Positions 1 to 4,926 of a stretch of DNA of 6,242 nucleotides are shown piece after piece. The notes beneath the pieces were generated by a model. The model made no database searches, was not told the origin of the DNA, and was given only the letters and a program-made list of their open reading frames with translations. Position numbers and translations under genes: made by a program. The stretch comes from an uncultured Bacillota bacterium (GTDB taxonomy: Bacteria; Bacillota; Clostridia; Peptostreptococcales; Anaerovoracaceae), in assembly GCA_902465215.1 (NCBI GenBank), contig CABQMM010000081.1:1-6242 (forward strand), read 5' to 3'. Within the stretch, counting starts at the first letter, position 1. Every line of letters starts with the position of its first letter.

Positions 1-456
1 CCCCGCCGTTCCGGCAGGATTTTGTGTCGCAATTACAAAGAAAGGTCTTTGCACAGAGTGGCTCTCTCCATCCACCGTAACTTGCTTTTCTTCCATGACT
101 TCAAGCAAGGCTGCCTGCGTTTTGCTTGCTGTCCGATTGATTTCGTCTGCGAGCAAAAGGCTGCACTGCAGTACAGGCCCTTCTTGAAAGCGAAAGGCTC
201 CGCTTCGGCGGTCATACATCGTAAAACCCGTAATATCCGATGGCATGATGTCCGGTGTGAACTGGATTCGTCTATACGAGAGTCCCAGAGATTTGCTGAA
301 GGCAAGAGCAAGCGTGGTTTTGCCAACTCCCGGTACATCTTCCAGCAAAACATTTCCTTCTGCCAAAACGGCCATCAGGATTTTCTCAAGAGTCTCCTCT
401 TTTCCTTTTATCACTTTGCCTGTTTCCTCCAGAATTGCTGTGATTTTCTCATTCAT
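1..456 (-). CDS. MoxR-family AAA+ ATPase, N-terminal half (cut by window edge)
   Basis: The minus frame is open from an ATG at 456 to base 1 and gives 152 residues, about half of a usual MoxR ATPase (roughly 310-330). The Walker A motif is PGVGKTT (Lys46), Walker B is LLLADEINR (Asp104-Glu105), and the sensor-1 stretch is VIATQNP (Asn146). The segment IQFTPDIMPSDITG between them is typical of MoxR. Members of this family are ATP-driven chaperone-like proteins that usually work with a von Willebrand factor A (VWA) or DUF58 partner to assemble or activate other complexes; such a partner may lie beyond the left edge. The start is 8 bases after the stop of the DUF4430 gene, so the two are surely co-transcribed. 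An alternative ATG at 471, five codons upstream, overlaps that stop and sits directly after a GGAAAGGA sequence. I prefer 456 because it matches the usual family N-terminus. The family call is firm; the role here is unknown. Confidence 0.9.
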   Translation of the reverse strand, partial: MNEKITAILEETGKVIKGKEETLEKILMAVLAEGNVLLEDVPGVGKTTLALAFSKSLGLSYRRIQFTPDIMPSDITGFTMYDRRSGAFRFQEGPVLQCSLLLADEINRTASKTQAALLEVMEEKQVTVDGESHSVQRPFFVIATQNPAGTAG

Positions 457-464
457 ATCGCACT

Positions 465-1886
465 CTACCATTCCTTTCCATAGCTCTGCAAAACGCCGTA
501 GGCTCCCTCCATTGCCGCATATCCTCCGATGTCTTTCCCGTACGCCAGCGTAAAGCGAATCCGTACGACATCTCCGTCCTGAACATAGGCTCTGTTGAAG
601 CCGTATGAGCTGTATAAGTCATTGATGGAATACATCCAGCCGGAGCCTTGGCAAAAATCAAATTCACCGAGGTCATCTACGCTTTCAAAGCCGTTTTCGT
701 CAAATAGCAGCTCGTCTTTTTTTATTTTTTCAATTAAATCCGAAGGGATTTTGTATCCCTTAATCATATTTTTCTTGTGAATGCTTGCCAAATAAAATCC
801 GTCGTCCAAATTTCCCGTATGTGAATATGTAAATCCTTCTGATTTCAAGTATTCATCCAATACGTGCGACAGAGAAACTCCAGCCTCAACATCTATTTCT
901 TTTGGTTTTACCAAATACGGAATTCCGATTGTCCCTGCCTCAAGGCTGATGGTAATTCTGCTTTTTCCTGTCTTGTAAAACACAGTGTATGTCTTTTGCA
1001 CCGTGTACTGATATTCATCGGTAACCTTGATTGTGATTGTATTTTTTCCGGCTTGAAGTTCCGTGCTGTATGTCTGGCGGCTCATTTCCCCGATATAATC
1101 TGCGGAAACGCCGTTGACCATAACTTCCATATCGCTGTATGCAAGTGCCTTGCCACGATAGTCCGTTATCCATACATCGAAATTCAGCGTTGCCTGGTTG
1201 TATATGCCGTTGTCTTTGAGGTTTGTCTGAATCAAAGGCTGCTTTTCCACAGGTGTGCTTCCTTCGGGGCGCACATAGTTGATTTTTTTTATGTGCAGCT
1301 TTGTATCCCCGTCCGCATCTTTGTATTTGACCTGAATTATGGTCGTTCCTTTGGTACTGAGAAGCAGCGCATAGCTGCCGTTTACACTTTGCAAAATCGT
1401 GTCGCTGCCTACTCCCGTGATGTTTCTGACATATAGAATCTGCTTTGAATCGCTTAGTCCGATTTCCTTCATCAAGTCGGAAACCTGCAAGCTTGTCTGC
1501 ACCAAAGCATCTTCTGGTAAATCTTCAAATTTTTGTTCAAATTCCGGCCCGTCGGTGTCTTTTCCCTGCTCGTCCGTATCTTCTTTCGTGCCGTCCCGCG
1601 GCACTTTGCCGGCTTCTGCCCGCTCACTCTTCGGCGTCTCTGTTTGGGTGTCTTTCGCTTCCTGTCTTACCGGATTACTCAAGTTTGTATTCCCTTGAAT
1701 ATTATCCAGCTTCACATTTGGAAACGTTGAAACGGACGGCCGGATGGCATAAACTTCGTTTTTCCATGCTCCCTCCGGTGCCCGTGTCTGCTCCGCAATC
1801 AAAAGAAAAGAAGCGCAGATAGCCAGCAGCACAAAAAGTATCAGTATGATTCTTTGAATTTTTTTATTTTCGATTTTGTCCCTCAT
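465..1886 (-). CDS. Membrane-anchored surface protein with C-terminal DUF4430 (transcobalamin-C-like) domain
   Basis: The protein has 473 residues. Residues 11-31 form one strongly hydrophobic segment after a short basic N-terminus, read as an uncleaved signal anchor because no lipobox Cys follows. Residues about 70-125 are a charged, Thr/Glu/Asp/Lys-rich linker with no predicted fold. Residues about 128-205 and 218-305 look like beta-rich modules; the second has VNGV, LQAGKNTITIKVTD and YTVFYK, as in cadherin- or Ig-like surface repeats. Residues about 310-450 match DUF4430, notably GSGWMYSINDLY and VQDGDVVRIRFT. DUF4430 resembles the C-terminal corrinoid-gripping domain of transcobalamin and intrinsic factor, and occurs in bacterial surface proteins near B12 transporters. 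The ATG at 1886 follows the DUF2149 stop by one base with no clear Shine-Dalgarno, suggesting coupled re-initiation. The domain call is good; corrinoid binding is inferred from the family and the upstream B12 riboswitch. Confidence 0.85.
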   Translation of the reverse strand: MRDKIENKKIQRIILILFVLLAICASFLLIAEQTRAPEGAWKNEVYAIRPSVSTFPNVKLDNIQGNTNLSNPVRQEAKDTQTETPKSERAEAGKVPRDGTKEDTDEQGKDTDGPEFEQKFEDLPEDALVQTSLQVSDLMKEIGLSDSKQILYVRNITGVGSDTILQSVNGSYALLLSTKGTTIIQVKYKDADGDTKLHIKKINYVRPEGSTPVEKQPLIQTNLKDNGIYNQATLNFDVWITDYRGKALAYSDMEVMVNGVSADYIGEMSRQTYSTELQAGKNTITIKVTDEYQYTVQKTYTVFYKTGKSRITISLEAGTIGIPYLVKPKEIDVEAGVSLSHVLDEYLKSEGFTYSHTGNLDDGFYLASIHKKNMIKGYKIPSDLIEKIKKDELLFDENGFESVDDLGEFDFCQGSGWMYSINDLYSSYGFNRAYVQDGDVVRIRFTLAYGKDIGGYAAMEGAYGVLQSYGKEW

Positions 1887-1887
1887 T

Positions 1888-2196
1888 TTAGTTTGTTACA
1901 ATATACAATTCTCCTGTTTCCGGATCTTCGTAGACTCTTCCTTTTGACTGCAGCACTTCTGAGTCAATATCGTTTTGAATCGCCTCTTGCATATCATCAA
2001 CCGGTTCCAAATCTTCTTTGCTGATTTTGCTCTGCGTTAAATCCACATTCCAGTATGTGATGATGGCAATCATTAAGGCGCAGGCAAAGACGAGCATTAC
2101 ATCAACAAGGTTCGCAAGATTCTCCATGGGATTTGGCGTCGCCTTTTCAAAGCTGTGTACTCTGCGGGTCAGTCTGCGCTTATTCGTGTTCAACAT
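1888..2196 (-). CDS. DUF2149 protein, ExbD-like single-pass partner of the channel protein
   Basis: This is a small protein of 102 residues with a basic N-terminus, one membrane segment at about residues 28-49, and an acidic C-terminal tail. The membrane segment reads LVDVMLVFACALMIA and closely parallels the ExbD/TolR motif IDVMLVLLIIFMV. Asp32 sits where those proteins carry the proton-relay aspartate. The C-terminal SKGRVYEDPETGELYIV is typical of DUF2149, a family usually coded beside a MotA/TolQ/ExbB protein, as here. I chose the ATG at 2196 over an in-frame TTG at 2205 because the GGAGGAG at 2207-2213 is 10 bases from the ATG but only 1 base from the TTG. The gene overlaps the end of the channel gene by 17 bases. 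It probably forms the stator or proton-path partner of that channel. The tail lacks the long periplasmic domain of ExbD, so how it couples is unknown. Confidence 0.85.
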   Translation of the reverse strand: MLNTNKRRLTRRVHSFEKATPNPMENLANLVDVMLVFACALMIAIITYWNVDLTQSKISKEDLEPVDDMQEAIQNDIDSEVLQSKGRVYEDPETGELYIVTN

Positions 2197-2836
2197 TTGT
2201 ATCAATCTCCTCCAAAACCGCCTCCATAACGGTTTCCAGCTCTGTCATATAGTTTCCGTACCAGTGCTTGCGTCTTCCGGATATTACAACCGCAGCACTT
2301 GCTGCCAGCAATCCCGCAATCGTTGTATCAAATGCAACTCCCACAGATGCGGCCAATGCCGCTGTGTCACCATTGCCCAATGCAGTAATTCCGGGGCCGA
2401 GCGGAATCAATGTCCCCAGCAGACCAAAAGACGGTCCGAGTTTGGCAATCGTATCTGTAATCTGCACTTGGCGGTTATAGTAGTCCTCCTCGGAGGCAAG
2501 TGCCTTTTCAGCGATTGCCGTGATTGTTGCACCGTGGGTATACAGCTCCGGTGCATCGAGAACACGATAAAGTGCATTTTTCTGCCTGTTAAGCAGACCA
2601 CTTTCTGCAACCGTTTCTCTGATGGCTGCCGCACCTCCGTTTTCCGCGCTGCTGTGTATTTCCTTAATCAATTCCGTTACTTTGAGCTTGTGCGGGCGTC
2701 TGACCTTAAACCATTCGACTAGCACGTCTCCAATCTGCCATAGTGCGGCAATCATCAAAAGTGCCAGTATAATCAGGCACGGTGTGAGCATTGCCTGCCC
2801 TATGGTATGTAATATATCTGCCAAAATCTGCTGCAT
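2180..2836 (-). CDS. MotA/TolQ/ExbB proton-channel family protein
   Basis: The protein has 218 residues, close to the usual ExbB/TolQ length. A first membrane segment lies at about residues 14-40. It is followed by a cytoplasmic stretch rich in charged helices (about 45-125), and then two membrane segments at about 132-152 and 162-187. The signature is GPSFGLLGTLIPLGPGITAL followed by GVAFDTTIAGLLAASAAVVIS. Thr142 and Thr171/172 fall where this family has its polar channel threonines. ExbB-type proteins form pentamers around two copies of an ExbD-type partner and use ion flow to do mechanical work on a third protein. An AAGGAG sequence 8 bases before the ATG supports the start. The DUF2149 partner overlaps the 3' end, and the anchored DUF4430 protein is next. 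The family is firm; the load it drives is inferred to be that DUF4430 protein. Confidence 0.92.
   Translation of the reverse strand: MQQILADILHTIGQAMLTPCLIILALLMIAALWQIGDVLVEWFKVRRPHKLKVTELIKEIHSSAENGGAAAIRETVAESGLLNRQKNALYRVLDAPELYTHGATITAIAEKALASEEDYYNRQVQITDTIAKLGPSFGLLGTLIPLGPGITALGNGDTAALAASVGVAFDTTIAGLLAASAAVVISGRRKHWYGNYMTELETVMEAVLEEIDTNVEHE
2207..2213 (-). promoter_or_regulatory. Ribosome binding site of the DUF2149 gene inside the channel gene
   Basis: GGAGGAG on the minus strand lies in the last codons of the MotA/TolQ/ExbB gene, 10 bases before the ATG at 2196. It decides the start of the DUF2149 gene against the in-frame TTG at 2205. Its position suggests that the two proteins are made together in a coupled ratio. 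Confidence 0.7.
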
Positions 2837-2894
2837 AGATTTTTCTCCTTTGTATTCTTTCTGTTATCAACCTGTCTGCTTCATACAAAATTAG

Positions 2895-3953
2895 CTATTT
2901 TGCAGTAGCGGCTTTTATGCTTGACCACTTTCCGTATATCTTTTCTCCGTTAATCTTTGCATACGGACGAACCTTGTAATATTTCTTTGTTCCTTTTTTC
3001 AAGCCGCTGTCAACGCAGGAGAGTTTTTTTGTGGTTTTAATTCTCTTGTATGCTCCCGACTTTTTGGACGATGCCATTATCTGATAGCCCGTCGGCTTAA
3101 AGCCGCTCGGTTTTTTCCAGCTAATTCCGATTGCGTTTTTCTTTCCCACAGTTTTAATCTTAAGTTGGGATGATGTCACTGCTGTTACTCTCTTTGCATA
3201 CTCTATCCGCGTGCTGCTTGTCAAAATAAAAGTTCCTAAGCGCTTCGTATCAAATCTGCAGCGGAAATTTCCGATTTGTCCCCCGAATCTGGATTTTACG
3301 CTGTGGAATTTTCCTTTGCTGTCCAGTCGTCCGGCTTGGAGTGCGCCGGAGACTTTATCCCTGATTGATAATGTAATTTCGACGCTTTCCGATCCTAAAT
3401 CGGTTATTTTTTTCCCGCCTGAAGTGAAGTATGCACTGCAAACATACGCACCCTCGCCATAAATTTTCTTTTCCTTATCGCTGAGTTCACCCTTTTCCAG
3501 CACCAGCTTGATGTCCTTGCCTTTTCCCTTTTTAACTAGGTAGCGCATTAGGTCACTGCTTATGCAGAAATTCCCCAGTACCGTCTCAACTTCGACCGGT
3601 ACGTTAGTCCGCTGATATGCGGCTTTGAGCAGTTTTTTGTTGATGCTGATCTCAGTATAAGCAACCTGCATATTTCCCCATATACTCCAGCGCAAACCGC
3701 CGAATCCGTATTCGCCTTCCTGCCAGATCTGATATTCCATATCATCTTCGCCGAGTGATGAAATCATTTCTTCCCGCTGTTTGCTCTCATTATAGCGGGA
3801 GTCAATATCAGCGATAATCGTGCCGTTATCATTCACATTCGGGCCGGATGTTTCTGCTCCGTATACATATGACATAGGATCTGCAGGCAATACTGCACTG
3901 ATGCATAGCACTGCTCCCAGTAAAATTGCAAGTAATTTTCTTCTGTTTTTCAT
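2895..3953 (-). CDS. Exported protein with C-terminal fibronectin-III-like domain
   Basis: I do not recognise this gene as a whole. From the ATG at 3953 it codes for 352 residues. Residues 1-33 are a Sec signal peptide: KNRRK, then LLAILLGAVLCISAVLPA, with likely cleavage near YGA-ET. There is no lipobox. Residues about 34-250 match nothing I can name. They include a Trp/Gly-rich patch, EYGFGGLRWSIWG, and a later beta-rich part (VEITLSI, GRLDSKGKFHSV, KRLGTFILTSS) of a style common in clostridial surface proteins. Residues about 262-352 form a fibronectin-III-like domain: AIGISWKKPSG, GYQIMAS, SGAYKRI, YYKVRPYAKINGEKIYGKWS. The frame is open to 4049, but those extra codons run through a hairpin. 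GAGGAG just before 3953 and the signal peptide fix the start. It precedes the channel gene by 58 bases with no terminator, so it is probably the first gene of the surface-motor operon. Confidence 0.85.
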   Translation of the reverse strand: MKNRRKLLAILLGAVLCISAVLPADPMSYVYGAETSGPNVNDNGTIIADIDSRYNESKQREEMISSLGEDDMEYQIWQEGEYGFGGLRWSIWGNMQVAYTEISINKKLLKAAYQRTNVPVEVETVLGNFCISSDLMRYLVKKGKGKDIKLVLEKGELSDKEKKIYGEGAYVCSAYFTSGGKKITDLGSESVEITLSIRDKVSGALQAGRLDSKGKFHSVKSRFGGQIGNFRCRFDTKRLGTFILTSSTRIEYAKRVTAVTSSQLKIKTVGKKNAIGISWKKPSGFKPTGYQIMASSKKSGAYKRIKTTKKLSCVDSGLKKGTKKYYKVRPYAKINGEKIYGKWSSIKAATAK

Positions 3954-3981
3954 TTCTTCTCCTCTTTTTTCGCCGCACTGC

Positions 3982-4057
3982 AAAAAAAAAGGCTCCGCCG
4001 GACGTGAATAAAACGCCTGCACCACTTGTGCAGTGTTTATTACATCCATGCGGAACC
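3982..4057 (-). terminator. Very long hairpin with U-run ahead of the exported-protein gene (terminator or attenuator)
   Basis: On the minus strand GGTTCCGC (4057-4050) pairs with GCGGAGCC (3998-3991). Inside, GGATGTAATAAA pairs with TTTTATTCACGTCC, and the tip CTGCAC/GTGCAG closes a small loop. Nine T residues follow directly at 3990-3982. This is the layout of an intrinsic terminator, but the stem is unusually long (about 30 pairs). It ends only about 20 bases before the ribosome binding site of the exported-protein gene. It therefore either ends the transcript of the YezD-like gene or acts as a regulated attenuator for the five genes below. No convincing promoter is visible between it and the YezD-like stop. 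Confidence 0.75.
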
Positions 4058-4058
4058 T

Positions 4059-4070
4059 CCGGTTTTCCGG
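4059..4070. repeat. Small perfect palindrome next to the long hairpin
   Basis: CCGG-AAAA-CCGG on the minus strand lies immediately upstream of the 5' arm of the long hairpin. Part of it (CGGAA..CC) can also pair with the GGTTCCG of that arm. It could therefore compete with the terminator stem as an antiterminator. The pairing is visible in the sequence; the regulatory role is a guess. Confidence 0.4.
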
Positions 4071-4107
4071 TCAGTTTCCATTTTGTGCGACACTTATTTA
4101 ATTTTAA

Positions 4108-4266
4108 CTATAGCTTAATACTTTTCTTGATTTCTTCCACGCGTGTTGGAACACCGTCTGTAACAACAACCCTTACTTCGCCAAAATCCATTTTGCGTAT
4201 AATGGATAAAAGCTTTGCTTCTTTGTCCGTCACCTGCTCCGATAGCTTCTGCCTATTGTCGCCCAA
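4108..4266 (-). CDS. YezD-like small protein (DUF2292)
   Basis: This short gene of 52 residues starts with TTG at 4266. A strong AAGGGAGG (4282-4275) stands 8 bases upstream and fixes the start. The product reads (M)GDNRQKLSEQVTDKEAKL, then LSIIRKMDFGEVRVVVTDG, then VPTRVEEIKKSIKL. The pattern I-x-K-x-x-(F/Y)-G-E-V-x-(I/V)-x-(I/V)-x-D-G-x-(P/V)-x-x-(I/V)-E is that of DUF2292, the family of Bacillus subtilis YezD. The role of the family is not known to me beyond being small and cytosolic, often near sulfur or nutrient uptake genes. It has no membrane segment or signal peptide. It is the first well-supported coding region behind the B12 riboswitch and its terminator, so it is probably repressed by cobalamin. 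The long hairpin starts about 50 bases after its stop. Confidence 0.82.
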   Translation of the reverse strand: MGDNRQKLSEQVTDKEAKLLSIIRKMDFGEVRVVVTDGVPTRVEEIKKSIKL

Positions 4267-4399
4267 ATTGTTTGCCTCCCTTTCCGTATTTTTTTAATAT
4301 CTTTTTAATCATCACTCGGGCATATAAATGTTCTCCATGCCTCTTTGCCACCGGCAGCACCGCACCTTTGCGATGCCGCCTATATGTTTGGATGAAAAG

Positions 4400-4429
4400 A
4401 AAAAACAGACTGCCCATTAAGACAGTCTG
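4400..4429 (-). terminator. Intrinsic terminator closing the B12 riboswitch leader
   Basis: CAGACTGTC pairs with GGCAGTCTG around a UUAAUG loop (9 pairs, one of them G-U), followed directly by six T residues on the minus strand. It lies about 170 bases after the B12 box and about 135 bases before the YezD-like start. It therefore fits the expression platform of a transcription-terminating riboswitch. I could not identify one clear antiterminator partner. Confidence 0.85.
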
Positions 4430-4599
4430 CATATTCGCTAACTAAAATACCGTTGCCTCGCTCTAATCGCTGCAACTATTCTTTCAGCCTAAAAAGTGCC
4501 ACCGGCGAACGTCCCTGCCGCTCTAACAGGAATATCCTTATGCCATGTTTACCTTTTTAAGTGATGCTCACTCTGTCCCAGAGAATTCATACATCTAAG
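4430..4599 (-). other. Structured second half of the leader RNA, unassigned
   Basis: This stretch between the B12 box and the terminator has no supported gene but is rich in pairing on the minus strand. CTTAAAAAG (4561-4553) pairs with CTTTTTAGG (4496-4488), enclosing a domain with CCTG/CAGG and GTAAAC/GTTCGC helices. GTTGC (4476-4472) pairs with GCAAC (4456-4452). CTCTG-GGA-CAGAG and AGTGA-GCA-TCACT are two small overlapping hairpins near 4585-4560. TTAGAGCG occurs twice, 60 bases apart (4526-4519 and 4466-4459), each time in a predicted loop. It may be an extended expression platform or a second RNA element. I do not recognise it as a known riboswitch class. Confidence 0.5.
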
Positions 4600-4725
4600 C
4601 AATAACTCGTCTCCCGACTCGTCGCCTGCCCGGCGCATCACGGTTGCTGAGAAACAGCCGGAGAATCTCACTCCACTTCCGTTAGTTACCCTTATAAACT
4701 GCATATTCAATTTCGCCGTACTTGG
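4600..4725 (-). ncRNA. Cobalamin (B12) riboswitch aptamer
   Basis: On the minus strand the conserved core reads GGAAGTGGAGTGAGATTC, then TCC, then GCTG-TTTCT-CAGC, then AACCGTGATG. This parallels the cobalamin riboswitch core (GGGAA..GGTG..AATCC..GC-loop-GC..ACTGTAA). About 20 bases later comes AGTCGGGAGACGAG (4619-4606), a good match to the B12 box AGYCMGGAGACCKGCC. GTAACT before the core can pair with AGTTAT after the box to close the aptamer. The element is short, lacking the long peripheral stems of the classic type, so it may be one of the compact variants. A promoter lies just upstream and a terminator downstream, so binding of cobalamin should stop transcription of the YezD-like gene. 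Which corrinoid form it senses cannot be told by eye. Confidence 0.8.
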
Positions 4726-4735
4726 CTACATATCC

Positions 4736-4764
4736 ATGTTATCATTTGTCATGTAAAAAAGCAA
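4736..4764 (-). promoter_or_regulatory. Promoter of the riboswitch transcript
   Basis: On the minus strand TTGCTT (4764-4759) is followed after exactly 17 bases by TAACAT (4741-4736). A TG one base upstream of the -10 makes it an extended -10 promoter. Transcription should begin near 4729, just before the cobalamin aptamer. The match is fair: three of six for the -35 and four of six plus TG for the -10. Its position is what makes it convincing. Confidence 0.6.
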
Positions 4765-4779
4765 GAGGTTCAGGAAAAT

Positions 4780-4800
4780 TATTTAGCTTTTTGCTAAATA
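4780..4800. repeat. Perfect inverted repeat upstream of the riboswitch promoter
   Basis: TATTTAGC and GCTAAATA form an 8-base perfect dyad with a 5-base spacer. It ends 15 bases upstream of the -35 element. It could be a protein-binding operator or a weak stem that backs up the CoA-transferase terminator. No T-run follows directly on either strand, so I do not call it a terminator. Confidence 0.45.
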
Positions 4801-4824
4801 CTTTTGGGGAATTTAGAACACTTT

Positions 4825-4837
4825 GCCGGATTTTTCG
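4825..4837 (+). repeat. Direct repeat, copy 1
   Basis: GCCGGATTTTTCG occurs here and again at 4914-4926, so the two copies flank the CoA-transferase terminator. The bases after this copy (GCCTCGAGCTTGGCG) can form a short CGCC/GGCG hairpin. It may be a degenerate fragment of the longer palindromic repeat at 4920-5020. Confidence 0.5.
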
Positions 4838-4856
4838 CCTCGAGCTTGGCGCAGCC

Positions 4857-4894
4857 AAAAAAAATCGCCTGCGGCGTGTGCCACAGGCGATTTT
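4857..4894 (-). terminator. Intrinsic terminator of the CoA-transferase operon
   Basis: On the minus strand AAAATCGCCTG pairs with CAGGCGATTTT around a small GG/CC-containing loop, and the stem runs into eight T residues (4864-4857). It lies about 135 bases past the subunit B stop and ahead of the riboswitch promoter, so it insulates the two units. The leading A residues also make the stem nearly symmetrical, but the longer T-run points to minus-strand use. Confidence 0.88.
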
Positions 4895-4913
4895 AGCAAG
4901 CATTCTTAGAAAC

Positions 4914-4926
4914 GCCGGATTTTTCG
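4914..4926 (+). repeat. Direct repeat, copy 2
   Basis: This is the second copy of GCCGGATTTTTCG, 89 bases from the first at 4825-4837. It merges into the left arm of the large palindrome at 4920-5020. Confidence 0.5.

Noticed and set aside
22..483. Plus-strand open frame of 153 codons.
   Set aside because: It is antisense to the MoxR gene, whose Walker motifs are clear.
864..1436. Plus-strand open frame of 190 codons.
   Set aside because: It is antisense to the well-supported DUF4430 gene and has Cys/Phe-rich composition typical of shadow frames.
2018..2722. Plus-strand open frame of 234 codons.
   Set aside because: It is antisense to the ExbB-type and DUF2149 genes. The product is Cys/Arg-rich and resembles no family.
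3954..4049. Longer start (4049) for the exported-protein gene.
   Set aside because: The extra 32 codons run through the long hairpin. The ATG at 3953 has GAGGAG upstream and begins a proper signal peptide.
4441..4530. Dual ANTAR-type (EutV-like) hairpins, suggested by two AGAGCG loops before a terminator.
   Set aside because: I could not form properly closed six-base loops at either copy, so the classical ANTAR target structure is not supported.
4551..4592. Short leader-peptide frame (MNSLGQSEHHLKR).
   Set aside because: There is no ribosome binding site and only two His codons, so no convincing attenuation logic.
4440..4600. T-box leader.
   Set aside because: GGTGGCAC is present, but not the TGGNACCGCG T-box, the specifier stem or the antiterminator layout.
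4560..4620. Possible glycine riboswitch, because of TCTCTGGGACAGAG.
   Set aside because: The match covers only the closing segment. The preceding GCCGAAGGGGCAA-type core is absent, and the AGTCGGGAGACGAG nearby fits a B12 box better.
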